64,000 bases of DNA from positions 1 to 64,000 of the forward strand of contig NZ_JASJOU010000015.1 in NCBI RefSeq assembly GCF_030068605.1, written 5' to 3'. Of the stretch, positions 10,182 to 18,369 are shown piece after piece; within the stretch, counting starts at the first letter, position 1, and each line of letters opens with the position of its first letter. Under the pieces are notes generated by a model. The model saw nothing but the letters and a program-made list of their open reading frames with translations. It was not told the origin of the DNA and made no database searches. This DNA comes from Xanthocytophaga agilis. GTDB lineage: Bacteria; Bacteroidota; Bacteroidia; Cytophagales; 172606-1. The position numbers were made by a program, and so were the translations under genes.

Positions 10182-10746
10182 ATGCTTTAGTGCAGGCGGT
10201 TTCCGCTGGCTCCCGATCACAGGCCTGGATCAGGCAAAACCAACCATTTCTTCTGCCAGTGAGAAGCTTAAAATACTTCCGGCTCTGAATGAAAAACTAT
10301 GGCAAAAGTTAGGCTGCCCTCCCCTATCGGATTCCATTGCCGCTTGCCTTAATTTATCTGAAAAGGATCTGGTTGGAGAACAATGGAAACCCATTCAGGA
10401 CTATGAAACACTGTATGAAATTTCGAGTCTGGAACGAGTTCGTAAAAAAGCTGCATGGAATTCGGCTGCAGGAAGAAAGATCTGGCTTCCTACTCAGATT
10501 ATGCATCTTAAATATGAACGAGGATCTTTGTCAGTAGGTGTGACTCAAAGTAAAACAAAGCGTTTTATTTCTATCACAAGGCTTGTCTATTCTCATTTTG
10601 TGGAAGCATTTGATATTACAGACAGACACATTTTGATACTAGGAGGCAATGATCCATTACAGTTTTCAGCCAGTCAACTTAGACGGGTTACAGCCAAGGA
10701 GCATAAACAGCAGGTGCATAAAAATCGAAAAAAACTCAAGCAATAG
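10162..10746 (+). CDS. NUMOD4-domain protein (HNH-endonuclease-like, probably degenerate)
   Basis: The central part EQWKPIQDYETLYEISSL (about residues 75-92 from this start) is a NUMOD4 motif, a DNA-binding element typical of HNH homing-type endonucleases in phages and mobile elements. It is followed by a region resembling the HNH body (ITRLVYSHFVEAF...), but the usual His-Asn-His residues (the HIDGN-type block) are missing, so nuclease activity is doubtful. The frame is open upstream to 10075, but that part is antisense to the WD40 and IS3 fragments and is surely not native; I chose the internal ATG at 10162. The true N-terminus may be lost. The gene probably belongs to a decayed mobile element together with the ParB-like pseudogene that converges on its end (11-bp overlap). 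Confidence 0.55.
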   Translation, partial: CMPPYCRCFSAGGFRWLPITGLDQAKPTISSASEKLKILPALNEKLWQKLGCPPLSDSIAACLNLSEKDLVGEQWKPIQDYETLYEISSLERVRKKAAWNSAAGRKIWLPTQIMHLKYERGSLSVGVTQSKTKRFISITRLVYSHFVEAFDITDRHILILGGNDPLQFSASQLRRVTAKEHKQQVHKNRKKLKQ

Positions 10747-11046
10747 ATGCCTTTTGACGATCTGCTTTCTTAGGCACTTCAACATCAGTTGGCGTCATTC
10801 CAAACCGGAACGTACCGGCATTAACTGCTGCTAAAATCCGGTTGACACTTTCTTGTGAATAGTCATCTTCCCGGTTCTGAAACAGGCTTTTGTTGGTTTT
10901 GATCTGAGACAAAGGCACGTTTACCACACCCGCAGGCATGGGAGCCTGTGTAGGGGCTGGCAAGGGATCATACTCAAGGGCAATGATCCGGATGCGCTAC
11001 GCCTGAGCTAGGGCTTGAGCCTTGGCAATAGCCATTGTAGTAGCCA
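10736..11046 (-). pseudogene. ParB-like N-terminal domain protein, truncated with in-frame stop
   Basis: The minus-strand frame starts with ATG at 11046 (MATTMAIAKAQALAQA), meets a TAG at 10997-10999 and continues in the same frame through RIRIIALEYD to VNVPLSQIKTNKSLFQNRE and YSQESVNRILAAVNAG. The segment VPLSQIKTN..LFQNRE is the opening strand of ParB/Srx-type domains found in phage and plasmid proteins. The frame then ends after about 20 more codons, so the catalytic core and the rest of the domain are missing. An ORF starting at the internal Met (10963) covers 75 codons. The gene lies directly downstream of the small basic ORF 11053-11262 on the same strand. Confidence 0.55.
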
Positions 11047-11052
11047 TGCTGC

Positions 11053-11262
11053 TTAGCTTCGGCGTTTGGAAGATGTTTTTTTCCGGGGAGCCGCTTTCTT
11101 TTTTCGCTTCCGGGTAAACCCATCCATGGCACTGGAGGTGTGATGGGTGCGAGCGGATTTAAACCAGGTCATTTCTGTTTCGACCAGATCCCCTTTGGAG
11201 TTGAGGTAATACAGATGACCAGTTTTCTTTTTGATGCCGAGTTTGGCAATGACCTTTCCCAT
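11053..11262 (-). CDS. Small basic protein, function unknown
   Basis: The product has 69 aa; I do not recognise a family. The first half (MGKVIAKLGIKKKTGHLYYL) could form a small beta-rich fold; the tail is a Lys/Arg-rich run (RKRKKKAAPRKK) suggesting nucleic-acid binding. It sits six bases upstream of the broken ParB-like gene on the same strand, so the two were probably one operon of a phage- or plasmid-derived element. No signal peptide or membrane segment is present. Confidence 0.5.
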   Translation of the reverse strand: MGKVIAKLGIKKKTGHLYYLNSKGDLVETEMTWFKSARTHHTSSAMDGFTRKRKKKAAPRKKTSSKRRS

Positions 11263-11921
11263 TTTGGGGACTGTTTAGTATGAATGGCCAAAACTATCAA
11301 GGGTCAAATGCACACTTTCAGAATGATGATACTAAATGAGTTATAATGGATTGTAAGGAGATTTATTATTCCTTATAGGCTACCTTATAACACAAAAATA
11401 CCTCAAATGAGGTATTGACAAATCTGTAATCTACTTTGTATTTGCACCTTGATACAATCTACAAAAGTAGCCATTCAATCAGTGTATTTTGTAAAAAATA
11501 ATTTAACCATTTTAAAACACAAGTGTCTGTTTATGAACTAGTTGAATAGTTTTTTTTCATCGCTTTGAAACACAGGTGTCATTTTGTCGCATTGTTTCAA
11601 GCGAGCCCAAAGGTTCACATATTTACGAGTTATGGGCAATGCTATTTAACGACAGCGCTAATTTGAAATGGACAAACTTACACCAAACAGACAACAACAG
11701 ACTTGACCATTGGGCAAACATATAAATACAACCAGTCCAGACAACTTCGGCTGACTTGCCAATGCTACAGATCAGTGCTTGGTGTTTAATATTATTAACT
11801 ATGCACAAAATATTATGAAATTTTTTGTCAGCCTGCAAACAGCACATTTGCAAGCGTACAGGTCAACCCAAAATCCAAGCTTGAAAAATAGCCGTTTATA
11901 AAACTCATAACATCAAAAGAT
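11263..11921. other. 659-bp intergenic region with operator-like palindrome
   Basis: No convincing gene is present; a 76-codon minus-strand frame (11623-11853) is compositionally odd and lacks any motif. The region holds the palindrome at 11397-11416 with an overlapping TTGACA. The 480 bp between that site and the trypsin-like gene show no RNA gene or terminator that I can recognise. Confidence 0.5.
11397..11420 (+). promoter_or_regulatory. Operator-like palindrome overlapping TTGACA (copy 1)
   Basis: Two 9-bp arms, AATACCTCA and TGAGGTATT, are separated by AA (11397-11416); the last TT begins a TTGACA (11415-11420) on the plus strand. A TATTTG follows at 11439-11444. The 26-nt block around the palindrome is identical in a second copy at 16160-16185 upstream of the gasdermin gene. 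The arrangement fits a dimeric repressor covering the -35 region. Its target could be the trypsin operon 500 bp downstream. Confidence 0.6.
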
Positions 11922-13328
11922 ATGAAATTCAAGTTTAACAGCAGAGGAAAAAACTTTGTAAAAAGGAACCTCATAAAAAAAGATGAAGGCAAACTAACTT
12001 ACGTGCAGTTGTTCGGATTCCTTTTGATAACACTTGGTATCACCTACTTTGCATCATTTCTTTTACCAAGTGGAATCATTGACATTTTTCCTTTCCTCAA
12101 ACTTGATGAACATCCTGAATCAACTGAAGTCCCAATTGCATTTTTCACAATAATGTTAGGGGTAGCATTTGCGTTTCCTGACATGTTGAAGGGGCAGACA
12201 AAGGATATAAGCACAATGCGAATAGTTGTGTTCATGTTTGCTAATGTAATTTGTATGTTAATTCTTAAAGTGGGTTGGGATAAACATTCACTTACTGAAA
12301 TTGGATTAGATGGTTTTTGGATAGGAGTTATTGCGTTTTTGTTCGGAGCAAAAGCAACACAAGCATATTTTGAAAATGCAAAATCATTTTCTCCTAATTC
12401 AATAACAACGCCAGATATCAACGACAATGCTTTAACCAAAGCAGAAATATCACGACTTGCAGTAATTCAAAACAGAGATGTATTACTTGTAAAATACCCT
12501 AACATTGAAAGCGTGAGCGATACTTTAAAGAAAGGTGACAGCTGCGTTACTATCTATGTAAAGGACAATCAAACCGCAAGTATTCCAAAGGAAGTAGACG
12601 TAACTTTAAAAAGTGGTTCAGTTTTAAAAGTTCCAACAGAAATTGTTGCTGATACAGGCATAGCCAAACCCCATATTGGACAAGCCACAGATGAGTTAAG
12701 CGATTCAAACAGTCCAGACTATTTTGGCTCAATTTGTTGTATTGTTGAATCAACAACAAATAATAATTTTAAAGGTGTTGTAACCGCAGGTCATGTGTTT
12801 ACTTATGGCGACTATTTCAATTACGGAGGAGTATTAGGACAAAATCAAAAAAGAGATGTTTTGTTAAATGGCAACCCCAAAGCAACGCTTTTCTTTCAAC
12901 AAATGAAATTCAATCAGGATATTGCTATTGCTGAACTTGAAGATAAATCAAACCTTCTCAACAACTACATTTCATTTGGTAATGTTTTTTATAAAGTATC
13001 GGAGAATGACTTGAATTCAGCAACGCCAAACGCTACGATTGCATCAAGACAAAATAATAAGCGTGATGTTTTTATTTTGGACTTTAATGTTTCGTTTGAA
13101 ATAAAGTATTTCAACTTACCACGATATATTAGAGATATTATTTTAATCGGAAGCACAAATGACAGAACCACATCACAAACAGTTTCAGTTGGTGGTGATT
13201 CAGGAAGCTGTGTTTACCACAAAGCAACTGGTAAACTAATCGGCTTGCTCCTAGGGGGTAACAACAAGTTTACTTTTGTTTTACCAATTCAAGAAACACT
13301 CAATTCTTTCAACTTTAGAACTGTGTAA
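11922..13328 (+). CDS. Membrane-anchored trypsin-like serine protease
   Basis: The 468-aa product has four predicted membrane helices in its first 150 residues (about 27-49, 70-88, 98-117, 130-150), then a linker and a chymotrypsin-fold protease domain. The catalytic triad is visible: VTAGHV (H291), NQDIAIAEL (D333) and GGDSGS (S427). The protease domain follows an even number of membrane passes after a basic N-terminus, so it is probably on the cytoplasmic side. It is followed after 2 bp by a secreted partner (13331). Trypsin-like proteases are known partners of bacterial gasdermins and other defence STAND systems, and the gasdermin gene begins 3 kb downstream with the same operator motif; a functional link is inference. 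Substrate unknown. Confidence 0.8.
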   Translation: MKFKFNSRGKNFVKRNLIKKDEGKLTYVQLFGFLLITLGITYFASFLLPSGIIDIFPFLKLDEHPESTEVPIAFFTIMLGVAFAFPDMLKGQTKDISTMRIVVFMFANVICMLILKVGWDKHSLTEIGLDGFWIGVIAFLFGAKATQAYFENAKSFSPNSITTPDINDNALTKAEISRLAVIQNRDVLLVKYPNIESVSDTLKKGDSCVTIYVKDNQTASIPKEVDVTLKSGSVLKVPTEIVADTGIAKPHIGQATDELSDSNSPDYFGSICCIVESTTNNNFKGVVTAGHVFTYGDYFNYGGVLGQNQKRDVLLNGNPKATLFFQQMKFNQDIAIAELEDKSNLLNNYISFGNVFYKVSENDLNSATPNATIASRQNNKRDVFILDFNVSFEIKYFNLPRYIRDIILIGSTNDRTTSQTVSVGGDSGSCVYHKATGKLIGLLLGGNNKFTFVLPIQETLNSFNFRTV

Positions 13329-13330
13329 AA

Positions 13331-15769
13331 ATGAAAAAAATAATACTGGTTCCGCTTTTATTAATTTCTGCGTTTGCCTTTTCACAAGGTTCAAATGTGT
13401 CATTTAAAATGGTTAACAGTAGCCCATCTACAAGTGACCAACTCACAAATTTAACCACTCCTATTGAAATTAGTTTTACCACTGACTTCAATGGAAAAGA
13501 GTTATTGTTAAAAAACAAAGCCGACAATCAAAAAATAAATGAACATCAGGTTTTTGGAACCGGTGAGTTAAAATTTCATGCATCTGACCCATTTATTTAT
13601 AAGTTAGAAGATAATCAAGGTAGGATTCAAACAAATCCTGGAGAAAATAATATTCCTTCAAATGAAATCGTGCTCACAATTGCAGGTAAAGATTTTATTC
13701 TGACAATTAAGCAAAATGATGCTAGTAGTTCCGGTAGTCCTGCAAAAGACGAAGGATATGTAGCAGGGTATATTTACTATGATGTGATGAAACTTCTTGA
13801 CATAAAGACTATCCCTCAAACAAAGCAGAAAATTCTAACTGCATACGGGGTTACAAAAGATAACCTTAAAGATAATCCATATTTATATGATATTTTTGGA
13901 AAGGAATCAGAAAAAGAAAATTTACCTCAAGGGGGTGAAGTTGCATCCTTATTAGGCTCCCTTGGCAATACAGATGTCACATACTTCGCAGCAGGGTTGG
14001 CAAGGTTCCTGGCCGAAAGAACAAAAGAAGAATTAAACGAAGCTTTTTTCAGTAAAATGAAAGAACAGCTAAATGCTTATCCCGAATTAAAAACTGCATT
14101 CCCAAAGACAGCTTCTTTCTTAGATATTATTGAAACCTACTCTTACGCTTCTGTGATTCAGGTATTAAAGGAAGCATTTGAAACTGATGTTCACAATCTT
14201 CCTGAAAATTTATACAAAATTAAAAGGTTAACAGATAGCGATTGTGATAAAATTGCAATTTGCGGTAAGGATGAAGAATGCAGAAAATATACTGCATGTC
14301 AGATAAGGTTAAAAAAACTTGCAGATTTTTTTGTTACGCAAGATGGAAAATGGGTTGCATTAGGAATGTTCTCAGTTAAGGAAGGATTTCAGTCTACCAA
14401 TCCAGCTGACCTTATGAATACAGTTGTTTCATCAACGGAATTTTCCGACTTAAAAACGAGCTCTGCCAATAAATATGAAGATTATAATATTGTATCCTCG
14501 ATTGAACTTAGCAATTTTATTTCTCAAAGTTTAATCAGCAAAGAAGATAACCAAGTGTGGGTTTCATCAACGCAATTGAACTCTCTTTTTAACACAAAAG
14601 ATGCATTCAAAGTTTATTTAGGATTATTACTTTCGTTTGAAATTAGAGAAAAAGACAAAAAAGTTATTGACTTCTATAAGCCAGACAACAGTAAAATTTC
14701 TTTTGGCAATATTTTAAAAGAAGTACACAAGAACTACCCAAAGTTTGAGCCGCAAGTTAGTAGCTTGATTAAAAACTCATATGCTGTTTACAACGCTGCA
14801 AATAATGCTGTAAAGAAAATGATTGCCGCCTCAGAAAAATCTGTAGACGTAGCCCCACAATCACTGTATGATTACTACAGAAGTTTTACTTCGTCATTGA
14901 AGCAAGTTGCATATAGCCCACTTTTCAGAGAAATAACTGGAAAAAATGTTGGTGCTGCATATGACAAAGTGGAACAATTCTTGAATCCATCTGTTGACAT
15001 TGCTTATCACATCACTACAAAAAAATATTCCGCTGCGATTTATGATGCTTCGATTCTACTAGGTGCAATAAGCGAGCATAAATTTCCTGTGTTAGAAAAA
15101 GACGGAAATCAAGAAAAGGATACGAAAGGAAATCCAAAAGAAGAAAAATATGAAGGATTAATAAATGTTTCAAAATCTTTTGTGAAATATGGGACTTTAA
15201 TTTCAACAGTTGCCAATGCACAATCATCTGACGAAGTGAAACAAGCATTGGATGCCTCTGTGTTACCAGTTGGAAGTTATTCTATAAAAAGGAAAACCAA
15301 CTGGAGTATGAGTATCAACTCTTATGTAGGAGCATTTTGGAGTTATTCCAATACAGCAGTTTCCAAAGATTATTTGCCTTCTTTAGGCTTATCCGCTCCA
15401 ATTGGATTCAACATTTCAAAGGGTTTTTCAAAAACTGGAAAGGGTGGAGGGCTGAGTTTAAATTTGCACATACTTGATATAGGTGCTTTGGTAAATTATT
15501 ATTTACTAAAAGGAGACACCGCTTCTATTCCAAATGACTTCAAGGTACGGTTGTCAAACATTTTTTCTCCCGGATTCAATTTAAGTTACAATATTCCAAA
15601 GACACCACTTTCTCTAGCTTGGGGTGGACAATACATTCCAACTCTATACAAATACGAGCAAATTAATGGAGTGAATGAATTGACACCTACTAACGCTTGG
15701 CGTTGGCAATTATCATTGCTGATAGATATTCCAATGTATAATTTAAAGGTTTGGGATTTTAATAAATAA
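13331..15769 (+). CDS. Secreted, probable outer-membrane protein of unknown function
   Basis: The 812-aa product starts with a signal peptide (MKKIILVPLLLISAFAFSQG). The body is mostly helical with a four-cysteine cluster (CDKIAICGKDEECRKYTAC, about residues 303-321), and the last 150 residues alternate aromatic and polar residues (GAFWSYSNTAVSK..., GFNISKGFSKTGKGG, ...LSLAWGGQYIPTLY) as in an outer-membrane beta-barrel or barrel edge. I do not recognise the family. The start lies 2 bp after the stop of the trypsin-like gene, so the two are translated from one transcript. A membrane protease coupled to an envelope protein suggests surveillance of or action on the cell envelope; this is inference. 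Confidence 0.7.
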   Translation: MKKIILVPLLLISAFAFSQGSNVSFKMVNSSPSTSDQLTNLTTPIEISFTTDFNGKELLLKNKADNQKINEHQVFGTGELKFHASDPFIYKLEDNQGRIQTNPGENNIPSNEIVLTIAGKDFILTIKQNDASSSGSPAKDEGYVAGYIYYDVMKLLDIKTIPQTKQKILTAYGVTKDNLKDNPYLYDIFGKESEKENLPQGGEVASLLGSLGNTDVTYFAAGLARFLAERTKEELNEAFFSKMKEQLNAYPELKTAFPKTASFLDIIETYSYASVIQVLKEAFETDVHNLPENLYKIKRLTDSDCDKIAICGKDEECRKYTACQIRLKKLADFFVTQDGKWVALGMFSVKEGFQSTNPADLMNTVVSSTEFSDLKTSSANKYEDYNIVSSIELSNFISQSLISKEDNQVWVSSTQLNSLFNTKDAFKVYLGLLLSFEIREKDKKVIDFYKPDNSKISFGNILKEVHKNYPKFEPQVSSLIKNSYAVYNAANNAVKKMIAASEKSVDVAPQSLYDYYRSFTSSLKQVAYSPLFREITGKNVGAAYDKVEQFLNPSVDIAYHITTKKYSAAIYDASILLGAISEHKFPVLEKDGNQEKDTKGNPKEEKYEGLINVSKSFVKYGTLISTVANAQSSDEVKQALDASVLPVGSYSIKRKTNWSMSINSYVGAFWSYSNTAVSKDYLPSLGLSAPIGFNISKGFSKTGKGGGLSLNLHILDIGALVNYYLLKGDTASIPNDFKVRLSNIFSPGFNLSYNIPKTPLSLAWGGQYIPTLYKYEQINGVNELTPTNAWRWQLSLLIDIPMYNLKVWDFNK

Positions 15770-15774
15770 CTACC

Positions 15775-15798
15775 TGTGTGCTTCCCTATAAAGTGAGC
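15775..15798 (+). mobile_element. Solitary IS3-like terminal repeat
   Basis: The sequence around TCCCTATAAAGTGAGC matches the left end of the decayed IS3 element at 24952-24975 (20 of 24 positions, counted by eye), in the same orientation, directly after the stop of the secreted-protein gene. No transposase follows, so only an end remains. It marks past IS activity next to the gasdermin module. Confidence 0.5.
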
Positions 15799-16079
15799 TG
15801 GTAGTTATTAGAGCCTAGATTTGCTTAGTAGAGGCTTTGGGATGAATGAATAATGAATTCCATACCATCGGTGTTTGGCAATAAAGAAATTAGACTGCTT
15901 CTAACTTATGTCCTACAAAAAGGTAAAGCTTTTCATAGAGCATAACATATCAGGTTTGTAAGAGAATTAGGAAGTTTTTACAGATAACATTTTTTCAGGC
16001 AAAATATCCTAATATTACTAGGTATATGCTAGATTAACAGAAGGGTATATCCTAAAGTGTATTAAGATAATTGTTTGTG

Positions 16080-16115
16080 AAAAATGCATAAAATTCCGGA
16101 ATTTTATGCATTTTT
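16080..16115. terminator. Bidirectional terminator-like perfect palindrome
   Basis: Two 18-nt arms meet without a loop (AAAAATGCATAAAATTCC and its exact complement) and run into T7 on the plus strand. It would isolate the gasdermin promoter region from transcription of the upstream operon. Confidence 0.65.
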
Positions 16116-16161
16116 TTGCTCATGAGTATATCATGATAATTAGTTATTTATTTTGATACAA

Positions 16162-16185
16162 AATACCTCAAATGAGGTATTGACA
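16162..16185 (+). promoter_or_regulatory. Operator-like palindrome overlapping TTGACA (copy 2)
   Basis: This copy is identical to that at 11397-11416: AATACCTCA, AA, TGAGGTATT, with TTGACA at 16180-16185 and TACACTTAG at 16203-16211. It lies 116 bp upstream of the gasdermin start and just after the palindromic terminator, so it is a good candidate for the regulated promoter of the gasdermin-caspase-STAND module. Confidence 0.65.
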
Positions 16186-16300
16186 TATACCCGCCAGTTG
16201 GCTACACTTAGCTATCAATATCTTTCTAGTCTATTGTCGTAATTTTAACCTAGAAAAACTTAATAACTATTAGATAGCTAACAACTTAAACGATTTAATT

Positions 16301-16870
16301 ATGTTCTGTAATGACAAACTGGTTAACCTTTTAAAATCCAATGGCTACAACCTGGTTCGTTTACCTCGGGTAGATATTCACCTCTTACAACTCTTGATTA
16401 GGAACGGGAATAGTTTTAACCGCTTGGGGGACTTATCCACCGTGATGACCAGTGGTGGTTCCAAAGAACTTCCGCCCATCTTACCGGATAATCAAGTGGC
16501 CAGTATCAGTGAACAATCTTCCAGTGACCTGAAAATTGGACTGGATACGGAATACAAGCAAGCGAGTTTGATTTCCTTTGAGTTTTTGGATGTGATGGAA
16601 AACCGGATCGAGCTAACCAAACTCGATCAGTTTTTAACTGACGCCGACATTGATTCGTTTTCTACTTATGTTTCCGAATTGATGCTGGCCGATGACCTGT
16701 ACATAATCACAGAAGTGATTAAGTCCAATAAGTTTACGGTAGAGACGAAAGGAAGTTCTTCTACCAAGGTGGACTTAAGTGTACCTGCCATTCAACAAGT
16801 GGTAGGGGCCAATGTGAAAGTGGAAGCAGATCAGGAAAAGAGTTCCAAGATCAGTTATGAGGGTAAGTAA
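16301..16870 (+). CDS. Bacterial gasdermin (bGSDM), cut short by an in-frame TAA
   Basis: Bacterial gasdermins are inactive pore-formers released by proteolysis near the C-terminus, after which they perforate the inner membrane and kill the cell. The 189-aa product shows the N-terminal bGSDM pattern: MFCNDKLVNLLKSNGY, with a Cys at position 3 (the site that is lipid-modified in known bGSDMs), then LVRLPRVDIHLLQLLI and RLGDLS. The gene lies directly upstream of a caspase-TIR gene, the usual kind of partner. The frame stops at TAA 16868-16870 but continues in the same frame for 51 codons; full length would be about 241 aa, the normal bGSDM size. Read this way the gene is either inactivated, read through, or mis-sequenced. 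Family assignment rests on the N-terminal motif, size and operon context. Confidence 0.8.
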   Translation: MFCNDKLVNLLKSNGYNLVRLPRVDIHLLQLLIRNGNSFNRLGDLSTVMTSGGSKELPPILPDNQVASISEQSSSDLKIGLDTEYKQASLISFEFLDVMENRIELTKLDQFLTDADIDSFSTYVSELMLADDLYIITEVIKSNKFTVETKGSSSTKVDLSVPAIQQVVGANVKVEADQEKSSKISYEGK

Positions 16871-17026
16871 CTACTTGTATTTGGATTCAAGGCGGTGCGA
16901 TTATACTACGATCAGGGAAAATACTCTGCTTTTAAACCTGCTCCTGATGAGTTTACAATGAAAGCAGTTGGCCCGAAGAATGTAGAAAGTCTGACTGTGG
17001 AGTCTCGTTTTTTAAATATTCCCTAA
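16871..17026 (+). pseudogene. In-frame C-terminal tail of the gasdermin after the TAA
   Basis: The 51 codons after the stop are open, in the same frame, and end with TAA at 17024-17026. They read LLVFGFKAVRLYYD..., with the alternating pattern of the last gasdermin strands, then a short polar tail ending RFLNIP. In bGSDMs the short C-terminal tail blocks the pore domain and is cut off by the partner protease, so this segment would carry both the last strands and the cleavage site. Confidence 0.7.
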
Positions 17027-17133
17027 TAAGGATTCTTACAGGTTGATTTTCACTTTTCCTGCCCTTTTTTATTGTTATTCTAAGTTCTTGCTATCCTAGC
17101 TGTTAGACTGTTACACATTCTCCTATATATTTT

Positions 17134-18360
17134 ATGAATGCACATGCACTACTGATTGGTATTGCCAACTATGAATTTATCACTGAACTTCCTCAAACAG
17201 TTATTGATGATGTCAATGATATTTTTCAGGTATTGATTACACCTCAGCAAAGTGCTTACGCAACAGATAATGTAACATTGCTATTGAATGAGAATGCCAC
17301 CAAACAAGGCATTGAACAGGCATTACAGACTCTGGTAAACAAAGTTGGGTCAGAGGATACTGTTCTTATTTACTATTCCGGTCATGGGGGAAGGCTGACC
17401 GGGCCAGTCATTCAGGGGGAGTATTTACTTTCGGTGGACAGCAACTATGACTCTGATGCAGACTTAGCCCGAACAGCTATCTCAGGAGCAGATTTCTCTT
17501 CTTATGTTCACTCGCTGAAAGCCCGACGGATTGTCATCGTGTTTGATTGCTGTCATGCGGCAGGGATTACCAAATCAGGTGTGCCCGCAAAAAAAGCACT
17601 TTCAAAAACTGGGCTTTCAGAATCGTATCTTCAACAGCTTCAGTCTGGTCGGGGACGGGTGATCATTGCCGCTTCGCGGGATACGGAAGTATCTCATATT
17701 ATGCCTGGAGCCAGAAATAGTCTTTTTACACAGTATTTACTGGAAGGCTTGAATGGAGCTGTTATCTCAGCAGACGGATGGATTCGTATCTGTGATCTAT
17801 TTCACTACCTGCAACCCAAAGTAACAGCAGCTCAGGCCGATCAGCATCCAGTTTTCAAAGCGGAGATTGAAGAGAATTTTCCCATTGCCATCGCTGTCAA
17901 TGGAAAGACGACAAGTATGACCTTAACAATTGCTCCATCGGATGGATTCGAATATGATGTCTTTGTGAGTTATGATAAATCAGACAAAAGTTGGGTTAAA
18001 ACTGTTCTGATTCCCGCATTGGAAAATCAACGATTGAAAATATGTGTGGATTATAAATCCTTCGGCTTGAGTAAGCCTATCATAACTGAGATGGAAAGAG
18101 CAGTTACACAGAGCCGATACACTTTGGCCATTCTCACTCCTTCATATTTGAAAAATGGATTTACAGAATTTGAAGGCCTGATGGCAACCTATTTGGGGCT
18201 AGAAGAAAGAAAGCGCCGTTTTCTGGCTATTCTAAAAGAGGATTGCAAGCCAGGTCTGAATATCAGAGCTCGCATGTGGCTGGACATGAGTGATGTAAGT
18301 GAGTTTGAAGACAACATTACCCGTCTGGTCTATGAGATCAAGCAACCTACCCACTTATAA
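17134..18360 (+). CDS. Caspase-like (C14) - TIR protein, probable gasdermin activator
   Basis: Residues 3-250 form a caspase-like peptidase: HALLIGIANYE, catalytic His in YYSGHGG (H84) and Cys in FDCCHAAG (C140). Residues 272-408 form a TIR domain (FEYDVFVSYDKSDKSWV, box 2-like FGLSKPI, and a Glu in FTEFEGL near the position of the NADase glutamate). The gene lies 107 bp after the gasdermin frame and 9 bp before a TIR-STAND gene. In known bacterial gasdermin operons the adjacent caspase-like protease cuts the gasdermin tail. Here the TIR domain probably acts as the recruitment module, pairing with the TIR domain of the next protein; alternatively it is an NADase. The first of these is the simpler reading of a TIR in both proteins. 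The ATG at 17134 fits the caspase first strand closely. Confidence 0.88.
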   Translation: MNAHALLIGIANYEFITELPQTVIDDVNDIFQVLITPQQSAYATDNVTLLLNENATKQGIEQALQTLVNKVGSEDTVLIYYSGHGGRLTGPVIQGEYLLSVDSNYDSDADLARTAISGADFSSYVHSLKARRIVIVFDCCHAAGITKSGVPAKKALSKTGLSESYLQQLQSGRGRVIIAASRDTEVSHIMPGARNSLFTQYLLEGLNGAVISADGWIRICDLFHYLQPKVTAAQADQHPVFKAEIEENFPIAIAVNGKTTSMTLTIAPSDGFEYDVFVSYDKSDKSWVKTVLIPALENQRLKICVDYKSFGLSKPIITEMERAVTQSRYTLAILTPSYLKNGFTEFEGLMATYLGLEERKRRFLAILKEDCKPGLNIRARMWLDMSDVSEFEDNITRLVYEIKQPTHL

Positions 18361-18369
18361 TCTCCACTG

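Larger units (their letters stand above)
15770..16300. other. 531-bp spacer upstream of the gasdermin gene
   Basis: No gene. The spacer holds a lone IS3-like end (15775-15798), a perfect 36-bp palindrome with a T run (16080-16115) and the operator-like palindrome copy 2 (16162-16185). The last 100 bp before the gasdermin ATG are AT-rich leader. Confidence 0.6.

Noticed and set aside
11623-11853. 76-codon minus-strand ORF
   Set aside because: Cys/Trp/Phe-rich without motif, start context or conserved pattern; lies in a promoter region.
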